The notes: generated by a model not told the origin, from the letters alone. A stretch of DNA of 64,000 bases from Annona cherimola (GCA_030490835.1 CM059972.1:93233137-93297136); one strand, 5' to 3'. Counted from the stretch's first letter, positions 1 through 10,566 are shown. Translations and numbers: made by a program.

Positions 1-912
1 GTGGAGTCCATCTAGGGACTAAGGAATGGTCCAAGATGCTAGAGCCAAAGAGAAGTTGTGCCTTTCTGCACTGGTCGCGGAAATTAATGCACCGGCAATG
101 ATCTTGTCATACGTAGGAGTAATGCCCTCCTCGCTGAGTTGATTTCTCAAGTGCCACAAACACCAACAGTATAAAAGAAAGAAAATAAGAGCATGAGAAT
201 CCTTCGTAGTAGTGAGGCTTCTTTAACGTGTTCTTGACTGCATCATGCTCCTCCTCTAGGAAGGCGGTGCCAAGGATCTTCCTGCACATCTCACGAACCA
301 AATCACACCATATAAAGAGATGGTTGATGGTTTCAGGTTCTTTCCTGCAAAACAGACAAGTGATATCAACCAAGACACCACACCTCACCAGGTTTGGCTT
401 TGTTGGCGGCACATCTTTGAACAACCTCCAAGCAAAAATTTACACCTTGCTTGGAAGTTTGGTCTTCCAGAGGGTTTTGCAGACCTCGTGATCCAAAGAG
501 TCATGTACATGACACTGGTGAGCAGTCGACAATGTCCGATAGGCAGATTTAACAGAGTACACGCCATCAGGCTTACGCATCCAGTACAGTTTGTCAGCCT
601 TGACATTAATTGGTAAAGGAATGGAATGAATCACTTGCCGCCCAAGTTCACCCACTGCTGCACGCACAAGAGTCTCCTTCCATTGTCTGGTGTGATGATC
701 AATGAAAAAGCTGACATTGACATCTTCAGAAATATAAGCCGGTAGTGGACCCACTTGATGAATGTCTGAGTCATGCCATTTATCCTTGAAGAATAAAACC
801 CGCTGTTCATTTCTTATCCACCACCTGCAGCCATCTAAATGATGTGTCTCACATTTAGTAGACCCTTCCACCTGAAAGAGTCAGTGGCTTTCATCTTACA
901 CTTCTATAAATT

Positions 913-968
913 GTCATGGGGAAGTACTTTTTTTTTTTTTTTTGATGAAAGTCATGGGGGAAGTACTT
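913..968 (-). mobile_element. Micro-retroposon: poly-T tract between 17-bp direct repeats
   Basis: The LINE sequence GTCATGGGGAAGTACTT (913-929) recurs at 951-968 with one extra G. Between the copies lies only a T run followed by GATGAAA. This is what a poly(A)-tailed retroposed copy truncated almost to its tail leaves behind on the minus strand: a tail flanked by a target-site duplication. Confidence 0.6.
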
Positions 969-1755
969 GGTTTCGAGGATAGTGTAGCAAAATAAATCTG
1001 AGGAAGATGTGAGGCGCCACACCTGTTTTGCTAATATGGCTTGATTGAAGGTCATAATATCTCGAAAGCCCAGCCCAGCCCAGCCCACTAACTGCCTTGG
1101 GTTCGCACATGTCTTGCCAGGCAACCCAACTAATTTTCCTTTTGCCTGCCTTATCAACCCCACCAGAATTTACTAAGCACGCTTCCGATTTCCTTACAGA
1201 AAATGACAGGAAGAAGAAAAGTGCTCATTGTATAGGTTGGTATGGCTTGTGTGACAGCTTTGATTAAGGTCTCCTTTCCGCCCCATGATAGTAACTTCCA
1301 TTTCCAACCTTGAACTTTCCTCCAGATTCATTCTTTCAAACCAGCAAACATCTTTCTTTTTGATCTCCCCAACCAGGCCGGGAGCCCCAAACATTGTTGA
1401 AACTCCAAGGTAGAAGGACCAAACACCCCACGAATCTCCTCCTTGATGGTAGGCCTTGTGTTGGTACCAGATAGTAAAGCAGTTTTGACAATATTTATCA
1501 CCTATCAAGCAAACTGTTAACTTCTTCTTTCTTAACTTTGAGGAAAATGAGGGCGTCATCTACAAAGAATAAATGGGTGAGAGTTGGGCCCTGGGGACAA
1601 ATCTTTATACCATGGAGAAGACCATCACTGTGTGCCTTGGAAATAAGGAATGAAAGGCCTTCAACGCAGATGAGGAAGAGATAAGGATAAAACGAATCTC
1701 CCCAACCAGTTGAACTACTAAGTTTTTCCCACTTGTAACGAGAAGTTGCAACTTC

Positions 1756-1806
1756 ACCTATCAGCAATTTCTTTTTTTTTGTTTGAAAGTACCTATCAGT
1801 AATTTT
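1756..1806 (-). mobile_element. Second micro-retroposon: T-rich insert between 15-bp direct repeats
   Basis: ACCTATCAGCAATTT (1756-1770) is repeated with one change at 1791-1805. The 20-bp insert between them is a C followed by nine T, then GTTTGAAAGT. As at 913-968, it looks like a minimal retroposed poly(A) tail in minus orientation with its target-site duplication. Confidence 0.55.
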
Positions 1807-2092
1807 AGGGTGTGTTCGGCAATGTACAGAAAATGTTAAGTTAAAACTTTTCAATCTAAAACTTTTCACTCTCCACAACTATCATATTTTTCAATTACTT
1901 TTTCACATTTTCTTATGAAACTACCATGTATTTTTCAATGATTTCTATACAACTACCCACACAACTAACCTATCTATTTTAACTTTATATTTTTTACTCA
2001 TCATCATTACTCCTATTATATCACATCATTTGACAACTTTTACTCTCCAAAACTATTTATCAAAAGTTTTATCCATTCCCAAACATGCCCTT
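1807..2092. mobile_element. MITE, family 1 (GGGTGTGTTYGG termini)
   Basis: About 286 bp of AT-rich non-coding DNA begins AGGGTGTGTTCGGCAATG and ends CATTCCCAAACATGCCCT, an imperfect terminal inverted repeat. The interior (pyrimidine-rich, with repeated ACAACTA and TTTTTCAAT) recurs at 4404-4905 and, inverted, at 59108-59364. Termini of this kind are common in non-autonomous plant DNA transposons; the superfamily is not assigned. Confidence 0.65.
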
Positions 2093-2360
2093 AATCTAAC
2101 TTCTAAATTCTTGAACCCAGGACCTCAAAATTAATTATTAATTTGTCAAAAGAAAGAATTGTTCGTTCGTTATATTATGGGGTTAAAAAACTCGAGTTGT
2201 TCGTTCTGGATCCCAGAAATCCCCTTGACTCTCATGCTGTCGTGGATATCCAACACTTTTATCTTAATGAAACTAGGGATGTTGTAACTGACACTGCTCT
2301 GTGAATGCCCTGCTGGAGTGGTATTAACGACTGATTATTTTCAACTCGATGAAATTGTAG

Positions 2361-3848
2361 GCTCATTTGGCTCCAAACAGCAAGTTTGATTTCCACAAGT
2401 ACATAAAGAGATCCATGGAGGATGATTTCAAGGTGGTTGTTGGTGTCAGGTCTCTCTCTCTCTCTTTCTCTCATGTTAATATGTATGATTTTTTTTTTTT
2501 CACCGTAAGATATATTCGGGTGCTTACTCTATAGTTCAAATCCTTGAGCAGCATTCCATTGTGGATTTTTGCAGTCATCTTCCTGCTTCTTGATGTCTAC
2601 GGTAAGTGATTTCTGTTTCCACTCACAAGTGCCCATTTGTGATTCATGTACACCTCTTCTCATTTCATCCTACTCCCAATGCAGGTTGGTATACGCTACT
2701 TTGGATCTCTTTTGTGCCACTCATTGTAAGAAAATGAATATCAGATTTAGTTTGGTCAATCCAACATACGAGTGATCACTTGCATAACCCATCTGATTGA
2801 TCCTTGGCTTTCCACAGATTCTTCTGCTGTTGGGGGTCAAGCTTGAAATGATCATCATGGAGATGGCGCAGCAAATCCAGGACAAAACAGCAGTGGTCAA
2901 GGGAGCTCCTTTGGTCGAGCCCAGCAACGAACTCTTCTGGTTCAAGCGACCCCAGTGGATTCTTTTTCTAATTCATTTCACTTTGTTCTTGGTAATTACT
3001 AACGACAATTGATTAGAAGAAGAAAACGCATTTGAATTTGGTATCATCCTCCTTTTTATTCCCTTCTTGGGCTAACTAACCTAAGTTCATTATGTGTGCA
3101 GAATGCATTTCAAATGGCTTTCTTCTTGTGGGCGTGGGTAAGTAGTACTCCAAAGGCCTTTGCCTGATCTGTGTTTCTAGAGATCTCTCAGGACTGAGCT
3201 TTGGTAACATTCGCTTGCAGTACGAGTTCGGACTCAAGTCATGTTTTCATGAGAACTTGCCAGTAATTTTGATTCGTGAAGTGATGGGGTTAGCTCTTCA
3301 GTTCTTGTGCAGCTACATTACATTTCCACTCTATTCTTTGGTCACCCAAGTGAGTTGATGATTTCATTTTCTATTTTTCCTTTTACAACTTGAAAAATCC
3401 TGCCATACCTTAAAACTTACTGAGAGAGCTTGTGAGTTACATGATGTCTGCATGTTTTCAGATGGGTTCTCATATGAAAAAGGCAATCTTTGAAGAGCAG
3501 ACAGCGAAAGCCCTTATGAAATGGAAGAAGGCAGCCACAGAGAGGAGGAAGCAAAGAAAAACTTCAGGTGGAGATGTCTCACCTGGATACATGAGTGGTG
3601 ACACCACCCCTAGTCGCAGCACATCACCCACTCCTTTCCTCCAGAAGCACAAGGCCCGTTCAACAGACATGGAAAGCATGCCAGGATCTCCCAGATCATA
3701 CATTTCAGATGACAACATGTCAGACATGGAGGCACCCACATTAAAACTGCCCAGAAATGACTATCATGCAGACGTTTATCCTAGGCATGGTATATTACCT
3801 ATTGATCACGAAGATCAAACTGCCGATTTCAGCTTTTCGAAGCCTTAA
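2361..3848 (+). CDS. MLO-like protein, 3' portion (copy 1; last seven exons)
   Basis: MLO proteins are plant-specific seven-transmembrane plasma-membrane proteins that bind calmodulin; individual members affect powdery-mildew susceptibility, pollen-tube reception or root growth. Seven exons with GT/AG borders join in one frame: 2361-2449, 2552-2601, 2685-2725, 2818-2991, 3102-3137, 3221-3349, 3462-3848 (906 nt, 301 codons plus TAA). Diagnostic parts are [64 protein letters not shown] and [20 protein letters not shown], then a basic amphipathic calmodulin-binding segment ([17 protein letters not shown]) and a Ser/Pro-rich acidic tail ending FSFSKP. The N-terminal half (about five transmembrane segments in the family) has no exons between 1 and 2360; it lies upstream of the window or was lost where the LINE sits. 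Introns are short (83-112 bp). Exon 3221-3349 lacks an intron found in the copy at 41010-55581. Confidence 0.88.
2451..2474. repeat. (CT)n microsatellite
   Basis: A CT-dinucleotide run with one TTT interruption starts immediately inside the intron after the first visible MLO exon and overlaps the splice-donor context (GTCTCTCT). Confidence 0.8.
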
Positions 3849-4403
3849 AAAGGCGGAGAATCTCTTCACCACCTTTTGAGTGCTGACTCTAGCAAAGGAT
3901 TCCATTGAATTTGGATTCTAGAGGCACTTGAAGAATTGCAAAATATCGTTTACAGAGAAACTGCAGGCACTACCCACTTTGATCATGATCCATGACTTTA
4001 AAGGTTAAACATGATCTATGGTGAGGCTCACCTGTCCATAGAGGGATTTGAACCAAGGAATTACTGCTGCATATTGTATATTTCTGGATGTCTCAGTAGA
4101 AGAGTAGGGATATTTGTGTAGGTTGATTAATTGAATCCAAGAAAAGGGAAAAAAATGAATCTTATTATTGGTTTTCGTTTCAATGCAAATTCAGATGGAA
4201 ATAATAATGTGTGAGATTGATGTCTGTCTTTTGCAGGAAAAAAATGTGAGTTTGTTTAGTCGATAGTAGCCAAACTAAAGAAAATGAGGTGAATTCCTTC
4301 ATAAGATCATTATCTCCTGGAACCAAAAACCTATCTCTGCAATTCACACTCGTGTATCCGGCCCCAAAACGTTTTGTATTTGTTGTTGAAAGAAGATTGT
4401 TTC
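3849..4403. other. MLO copy 1 3' flank and presumptive 3' UTR
   Basis: No coding potential is seen. AT-rich sequence follows the stop codon, with several possible plant poly(A) signals near 4150-4205 (for example AATAAT at about 4200). The transcript end cannot be fixed from sequence alone. Confidence 0.4.
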
Positions 4404-4905
4404 CTTATGTGTTTGATGCTCCATGAAACATAACCATCTAAAATTTTTTACTGTTCATGACTATCATATTTTTTTAAATCATTTTTTCACATCTTACTAT
4501 GCAATTACCCTACTTTTCAATCATTTTTTCGCAACTACTTATACAATTTTTCTATTTATTTTAGCTTTATTTTTCATATTTTTCATTATCACCATTGTCA
4601 TATTACGTTATTTCTCTCATTTCAAAAGATTTTATACTAAAAATTTTTCTTTCAAAAGTTTTATCGAATACCAAACACACAACTATCCTATTTTTTACTT
4701 CTTCACATTTTTCAATACAACTACTCTATTTTTAATTTTTTTTACAATTATTCATACGACTATCCTATTTGTTTTAACTTTATTCTCTTTACTTTTCATC
4801 ATTATCCCTATCATATCACATTAATTCTTTTATTTCAAAAACTTTTACGATAAAACTTTTAAATTTAAAAGTTTTATCTGTTATCAAGCACACCCTAAAT
4901 CTAAA
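4404..4905. mobile_element. MITE family 1, two overlapping or tandem copies
   Basis: Two successive stretches repeat the family 1 interior (ACTATCATATTTTT..., TTTTAGCTTTATTTTTCAT..., AAAAGTTTTATC). The first ends ATACCAAACACAC near 4680 and the second ATCAAGCACACCCT near 4897. A 133-codon open frame here (4423-4824) is only the low-complexity Phe/Ile/Thr translation of this AT-rich repeat, not a gene. Confidence 0.55.
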
Positions 4906-5365
4906 ACAGGTTGGAATCCCCTTATAGCATTAGAATTCATGAAATTGAACACATTTCTAGCCATCCATACATCCAATGCAAGATTGTTAGTTGAGGGTTC
5001 ACACTATAACATTTGATAAAATCTTAAAAAATGGAATATGACATAAGGAGAAAACTTGCTAAATCCCAACTCAGCTGAAATGGCTCTATAATTCTCCTAT
5101 TTGAAAAACTTTGCAACAAATACTTTTCATTTAAAAGTTTTATCCATCATTAAACACACTCAAAATCTAAAACGCATTGGAATCCTTTTATAGCATTAGA
5201 ATTCATGAAATTGACTACATTTCTAGCCATCCATACATCCAATGCAAGATTGTTAGTTGAGATGTGCGCAAGGTTCACACTATAACATTTGATAAAATCT
5301 TAAAAAATGAAATATGTCATGAGGAGAAAAATTGCTAAACCCCAGCTCAGCCAAAATGGCTCTAG
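4826..5365. repeat. Direct tandem duplication, unit about 266 bp
   Basis: 4826-5091 and 5092-5365 are near-identical. Both contain GCATTAGAATTCATGAAATT, then CATTTCTAGCCATCCATACA, then ATAACATTTGATAAAATC, and both end near AATGGCTCTA. Each unit begins in the end of a family 1 MITE. The second has a small extra segment (ATGTGCGCAA) near 5262. Differences are mostly single bases, so the duplication is fairly recent. Confidence 0.85.
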
Positions 5366-5489
5366 ATTGATGGACTTCTGCTGGGGCTTTTTGAATGCGT
5401 TGCTCAGAACACTATCTTCGACCATTGTGCGAACATAAGGAACCAATCTTTATTTTTTTGATATTCCATGGGTAGTCTGCTTCTTTTTG

Positions 5490-5723
5490 TCACTTTCGCT
5501 TGTAGATATTATAGGTGTAAAATCCTGTCCGTTGGCGTCCAGACAGCCCCACAGTGACTGTTTCACAACTGTAGAAGATTGGGATTACCGTTGTACTGAC
5601 ACTAGCCGTTGGAATCTTGCATTTAACCAACCGCACAGCTTTCTCGTAATCTTCAAGTGCCCATATCACCATTTCATTCTCTGTGCAATGAATAAGATGC
5701 ATGACTCCTTCTGTTGCTCCAAT
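5490..5723 (-). pseudogene. F-box gene C-terminal part, downstream of an in-frame stop
   Basis: This is the direct in-frame continuation of the F-box frame at 5724-6455, separated only by the TGA at 5726-5724. It begins IGATEGVMHLIHCTENEMV and continues with VIWALEDYEKAVRLVKCKI, the acidic/aromatic strand pattern common in plant F-box-associated domains, and closes at YTYNIYKRK. The full frame would be about 321 residues. The residue at the stop is probably an original Trp (TGG to TGA), given the context PNV-stop-IGATEG. Without readthrough this part is untranslated. Confidence 0.6.
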
Positions 5724-6455
5724 TCATACATTTGGATACTCACAAATCGATAGGATTTGCACAACTTTTGTTAATGTCATAGTCCAAGCAGCTTCCTCCA
5801 CCACGTGGAAAACCACAATATCCCCCTTACTTCTAAGCCAATGCAAAGCTGCCTTGAAGAAAACAGAACTTACATCCAAAAAATGACCAATGCTATAATC
5901 CAATGTTGTGGACTCCCTCCAATTATCCTGTCCTGGAGAAAACATCATGAACTTCTTTTTCATTGATACTTCTGCATTGTAATAGAAGTAGATTTGGACC
6001 ACCTCCAAGGGGCAGCCCATGGATGAGATGGGGTCAAATGCCAATCCAAACAGACCCACATAGCATTCCTCGAAAACGATTGGAGATGGAAGAGGGAGAT
6101 ATCGATGGGTGTTGGAGTTGACTACATAATGTAACATTCTTGAAGGATCATGGCACAGTAATAGTCCACTAGGAGAAGAAGAAGCAATAATGGTTTCATG
6201 TTCCAATAAAAATGAACTGGTTCGGCTGGAAATGTATTCAGAAGGGAAGGCATAGTACTCCAACGAGTAGAACTGAAAATCCCAAGATGAAGATGCAAAC
6301 AATCCCAAAACTTTCTGTCCACTTCTTTCAGCTTGCAGGCAAGTAAATAAAGGTTCTGAAATCAGATTGTTAAATCTTTTTGCGGTGCACTTGAGCTGCC
6401 CAAGGGTGTTCATAGGAAGCTTTAAGAATATGCTATATAGGACGTCATTTGGCAT
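5724..6455 (-). CDS. F-box protein, prematurely ended (243 codons)
   Basis: F-box proteins are the substrate-choosing subunits of SCF (Skp1-Cullin-F-box) ubiquitin ligases; the N-terminal F-box binds Skp1/ASK. Residues 1-40 form the F-box, starting directly at the motif (PNDVLYSIFLKLPMNTLGQ, then LKCTAKRFNNLISEPLF). Residues 90-230 look like a divergent F-box-associated/kelch-like region (SSPSGLLLCHDPSRM, YLPLPSP, FGLAFDP, NWRESTTLDYSIGHFLDVSS, LHWL). The ATG at 6455 is the first after an in-frame stop (TAG) in the leader. The frame ends at TGA (5726-5724), yet the conserved C-terminal part continues in the same frame to 5490, so this is a nonsense allele or a young pseudogene. No introns are needed. 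The substrate is unknown. Confidence 0.7.
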   Translation of the reverse strand: MPNDVLYSIFLKLPMNTLGQLKCTAKRFNNLISEPLFTCLQAERSGQKVLGLFASSSWDFQFYSLEYYAFPSEYISSRTSSFLLEHETIIASSSPSGLLLCHDPSRMLHYVVNSNTHRYLPLPSPIVFEECYVGLFGLAFDPISSMGCPLEVVQIYFYYNAEVSMKKKFMMFSPGQDNWRESTTLDYSIGHFLDVSSVFFKAALHWLRSKGDIVVFHVVEEAAWTMTLTKVVQILSICEYPNV

Positions 6456-7309
6456 AGTCTAGAGGAAATTCATGCCCCCATTCATCTCCCCTCTGCCAAA
6501 AGATATATGGATAGTGATGTGCATTAAAAAAAAACACTAACTAATCAAATCCTTGTATGAAGGCAGACCTATTAGGATCTGAGGGGTACTGTCATGATAT
6601 TGGCTTAAACAGAAATTCATTTTTATGTAAATCTTTCACACATTTTTAATTTAAAAGTAATTTTAAAGGGGAAATTTTTTTTGCGGCCTTACATTAAAAA
6701 ATCACTACCGATATATGCTTAACATAGACATTCTAGGATAATGATCCAGTACACTAGCTATAACTAATAACCTCATGCATTTTATATTTTTTGATATTTT
6801 TCTTTATTTTTAAGTGAGCCTATGTGTATTTTGTTTATATACCAAAATTTTTTATTCTTGGATTTTGGTACGTATTTTTTCACAAAATTCAAATTTGAGT
6901 TAGAATCCAAAACATTGATAACCCATATTGATAATATTGTTATTATTTCTCTTTCCACTCACCTCTTTAGGAACTTTATAGATGAGAATATTGTGCACTG
7001 GCAGATTCTCCTTTCAATACGTGCTGTAAAAGTGTTGAAAGCATAAATTAATCAGCTGCTTTTTTCAATATATCCCAGCCTTTCATCCAAATCAATTGCT
7101 ATATATACGTGTGTGCATATGCATGCAGTCAAAAAATCTTTGGTTAGTAATAATAAATAAGCACTATCTGTTATACACCAGTAAAAAAAAAGTACTATGT
7201 GTTATAGGATTTATTAAAGGAGGCATGATTATGTACAGTATGTTGTATATATGCTTAAGTTATAATATTTATTTTTATTTTATTTTTATTTCATTTTTAG
7301 TTTTTCCTT
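6456..7309. other. AT-rich intergenic DNA
   Basis: Short open frames here (6822-7046, 7096-7314) are low-complexity Phe/Ile/Tyr translations of AT-rich DNA. I see no gene, RNA or clear repeat boundary. Confidence 0.5.
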
Positions 7310-7412
7310 TATAGACATGTTGTCCTAGTGTATTTAATTTATATACAAAGTTTTCCTATTTTATAATATTTTTACATATTTATTTTTTATTTTTAAAAAT
7401 CAAATTTTCTAG
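7310..7412. mobile_element. Foldback MITE family 2, fragment
   Basis: CCTAGTGTATTTAATTTATA followed by the TTTTCCTATTTT and TTTTTAAAAATC segments match one arm of the family seen intact at 15657-16043. Only one arm is present. Confidence 0.4.
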
Positions 7413-8201
7413 AGGTGAAAAATAACCGATTATCATTTTCATAAGTCATTTCCCACTTAGGTGGGATCGACTGTGTGGATTCTGTTGTGTCATTCTTGGC
7501 GATTTAAGATTAAGTTTTCAGTAATTTGTAATATTTTTAAATCTTGTTTAATTATTTTCATCAATGTTTTTTGGGTCATCTTTTCATTCTCTTACCACCT
7601 TCTACATGGATAAACTCTGTCCTCCTAACCGGTGTCATTTTAGGCCTTCTTTTAGCATGACCAAACTCTGAAACCCAGCTTCTTTAGGTAATACACATTA
7701 CGTAGGGTCGTAAACCCTAGATTTTTGTAATAATTTATGATGAATAAAAATTCATAAATTATATTCGTAAATATGTGTATTAGAATAATGCAATTAAAGA
7801 TTTAACCCACGTGAATAGTGCACGTGAATAGTAACCCAGAGATTAAGACACGTGATTAAGAGTTAATCACTTGGATTAACCTAATCACAAAAAGACGAAA
7901 AAGGAGATTTATGTACTAAAGGACGAAATAACAATACTTTTTAATATTTTAAGGAAATTCAGATTTTAGTGGAAATTTTGGAGAAAATAGGGAAAAAATT
8001 CATAAATTACAATCCGGACGTCGAATTGAAGTGAAATTTTTTATGGATGGCTAAAATATTATAACAAATATGATGGATGGTTTAAGATTTATCAAAAATC
8101 ATGAATTTAGGATCAAAATCAAGTGTTGATTTAGAATCACAAAATTCACTTTTTACTTTACATTAATGACATATTTGACTTTTGAAAAGTGAGTAATGGT
8201 G

Positions 8202-8224
8202 TAATTAATTAATTAATTAATATA
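8202..8224. repeat. (TTAA)n short tandem repeat
   Basis: Several consecutive TTAA units lie inside element D (GTAATTAATTAATTAATTAA). Confidence 0.7.
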
Positions 8225-8685
8225 TTAGTGGATAAAAAAATCCTATAAAATCCATTGCTAGGGGCGTGGATATGCTTGGGAGAATGTGAAAATTTTTAAT
8301 GGCCAAGATCAAATCTTAACCTCTTGATGAATGGCTAGGATTGAGTTGGATTAAAAAATAATTTTCATAAAAAAACAAAAATGATAAATGTGTAGCAGAA
8401 AGGAACGTCCAAAGGCAGCAACACAAGGCTCAAGAAATGCATGGAAATTGATGAGAAAAATCAATGGTGGAGATGAGAGCAATCATGGAAAATCAAGGGT
8501 TGAGATTAAACACATCTTTTAATGAAAATCATGGATTAATAGCAAGGATGAGCTCAAGCAACATGTGGCCAGCAAAATTCCACCTAGGAAATTAGGGAAA
8601 ATCATGGAAATGGTGTGGAAAAAATATTTGACATTTAGTCCAAATTTCAAGGGGGTAGATTACAATTTTATGAAAAATCAAAAAC

Positions 8686-8693
8686 TATAAAAG
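8686..8693 (+). promoter_or_regulatory. Candidate LTR TATA box
   Basis: TATAAAAG is followed by GGGGAGCATGC and a GA-rich leader; the arrangement recurs on the minus strand at 37089-37096. Its role as the LTR promoter is inferred. Confidence 0.4.
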
Positions 8694-10492
8694 GGGGAGC
8701 ATGCTTGAACGACCAAACCATCCTACACCTTCCCAAGCTTGAGCAAAGCTCACTCCCACACACGCCCCACACGTCCCAAGTGAGAAAGAAGGAAGGAGAG
8801 AAGGAGAGAAGGAGAAGAGAGAGAAAGAGAGGAAGGAAGAAGCCTATCTTTACTTGAGGTAAATGAATTCTTTCCAAATTTTTTTTAGATATTAAGTAGG
8901 GTAAAACCATGCTTAGATAATGCCTAAGCATGAGAAAACAAGTATAGTTATGCTGCTTAACTGGAATTATGCCAAAACATCAAAAATTTGGAGCAAAGAT
9001 AAAGCGTTCGGAAAATCATGCATAAAATGAGTAAATAATGCTCAAATATTGCTAAATGATGATTTGGGATGAATGTTTATGATAGTTATGATGTTGGAAT
9101 GGTGATATATTAATCTCATGATTTTTGGATTTAAGGGTTATGCTTAAGAGAAATTATGATGAATTTTAGTATATGGAGAAAATGATTTAATTGGACAAGT
9201 TAATGATGATAAATTCAAAATTCAAAATTCATGAATTTTTCCATGATATACTAAACATAAGCTATACCAAGATATTTTTTATTTTTGAAAAAAATGTCAA
9301 TTTTTGGAACTCATGAACAGTAACTTTCAACGTTGTGAACAGTAATCTGCTACAGTAATCATGAACAGTGCTTTTGAATAGTAACTATGAACAGTAACAA
9401 CGTGATTTTGAAGAAAATTTGAGATTAATATTTATATTATGAATATAAGGATGAAATTTTTGAAGAACCTATGGATAAAAAAAAATCCATATAAGGAGAT
9501 AATTACCAAATATTATAAAGCATGCATGAGAAGCAACCTGAATGGAATAAATGAAATGTCTTTTTTCCTTGAATAGGAAAAAGGAAAGAAAAGGTCGAGG
9601 ACGCTGACTGAGGAGGTAAGCAAGTTATATGCTTTCTAAAATATTTCTAAATGATTACAAATTGTTTGCTCACATGTTTTATGAATTATATTTAAGGATG
9701 ACCATTCCTATAATGTTTTACATGAAATGATTGCTAATTGCTTGTTAAATGCTTTTGTAAAATGTTTATGATTTATAAATATCATGTTGGCATGTGTATG
9801 TAAATGAGAATGGTGCACGAGGAATAGACCATAGTTGAGGTAGTAAGCGGACCGGATGTCCCCCCCTCTATCGCCAAGTCGCTTATACAGGCCCAGGCCG
9901 GCGGCAACCTCTCTGAGATGGGAGCATGTATGGGATGAGCACCTAGCTAGCGTCGCATCTAAAGGAATGTCATGAATGCTATGGATGCATTGCACTCGCA
10001 TTTTATGAAATGCATGAAAACGATTGAAAAATTATGTATGACTTGCTTACTGAGTATTATGACTCACCCATGCTTTTCAGACGACAGACAGAAAACGATG
10101 AGGAAGGTAACATGCAAAATAACATGTATAAGTTTAGGGCTTGAGACGTGTATATTTTAGCCTATCTGGGCAATCTGGGCATTGAAAAATGTTGGCATTG
10201 TTTAGATCCGGTAAACTTACATGACAGAATGTGATGGTTTGAGCATATAAGAAATCTGGAGATGAAATATTATGGGTGTCAGAGAAATTATTGAAATGTT
10301 GTTGGTAGAAAAGGAATTATGAGCACCTGTTATGGATATTAGGAGAATTTTTACAAATTAAAAATGTACCATTAAAGTTTGTAGGAAATTGAAGGAGTAT
10401 ATTCTATAGGTTTTTAATCTTTTGATCAAATGCTTTAAAATTTTCCTAAATTGACAAAATACCCAATAAGCAACCCTAATAAAAAAAGATGC

Positions 10493-10566
10493 ACTTGCAA
10501 TCCCGGTAAACTAACCCTTACACTTGCAATCCTAGTAAACTAACACTTACAATCTCGATAAAACTA
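10493..10566. repeat. Short tandem repeat, unit about 29 bp
   Basis: ACTTGCAATCCCGGTAAACT is followed by a second copy, ACTTGCAATCCTAGTAAACT, then a decayed third (ACAATCTCGATAAAACT). Confidence 0.6.

Larger units (their letters stand above)
1..1806 (-). mobile_element. LINE (non-LTR retrotransposon) remnant, RT and C-terminal zinc-binding region
   Basis: Broken minus-strand reading frames run in the order expected of a plant L1-type ORF2. From about 1790 down to 1500 comes the reverse transcriptase palm, with SFYPYLFLICVEGLS, then the catalytic FVDD (codons at 1555-1566). Next is the post-RT region (1163-891, GLGFRDIMTFNQAILAKQVW). Last is the zf-RVT-like C-terminal region (871-107), with VKSAYRTLS and a zinc-type CLFC...HLFIWC cluster. 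The frame changes several times, so it cannot encode a working enzyme. The 5' portion (endonuclease, RT fingers) is missing, as is usual for 5'-truncated LINEs. The 3' end probably runs past the window start. It lies antisense and upstream of the MLO exons, possibly inside an MLO intron. Family assignment is secure; exact ends are not. Confidence 0.85.
7690..10370 (+). mobile_element. LTR-like block, probable solo or degenerate LTR (element D)
   Basis: No protein domains are found, but the block has LTR character. It carries three perfect CACGTG sites at 7808-7854 and a TATA box in TATAAAAGGGGGAGCAT at 8686. A GA-rich leader follows (8775-8845), then a cluster of GAACAGTAA repeats (9313-9398) and a GC-rich stretch near 9845-9960 (GGACCGGATGTCC...). 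The core promoter and its flanks (AAATCAAAAAYTATAAAAGG) are shared with the solo LTR at 34633-38220, in opposite orientation. Ends and target-site duplication could not be fixed, so coordinates are approximate. Confidence 0.5.

Noticed and set aside
4423..4824. 133-codon open frame rich in Phe, Ile and Thr
   Set aside because: It is the translation of a low-complexity AT-rich MITE pair whose relatives at 1807-2092 and 59108-59364 are not coding.
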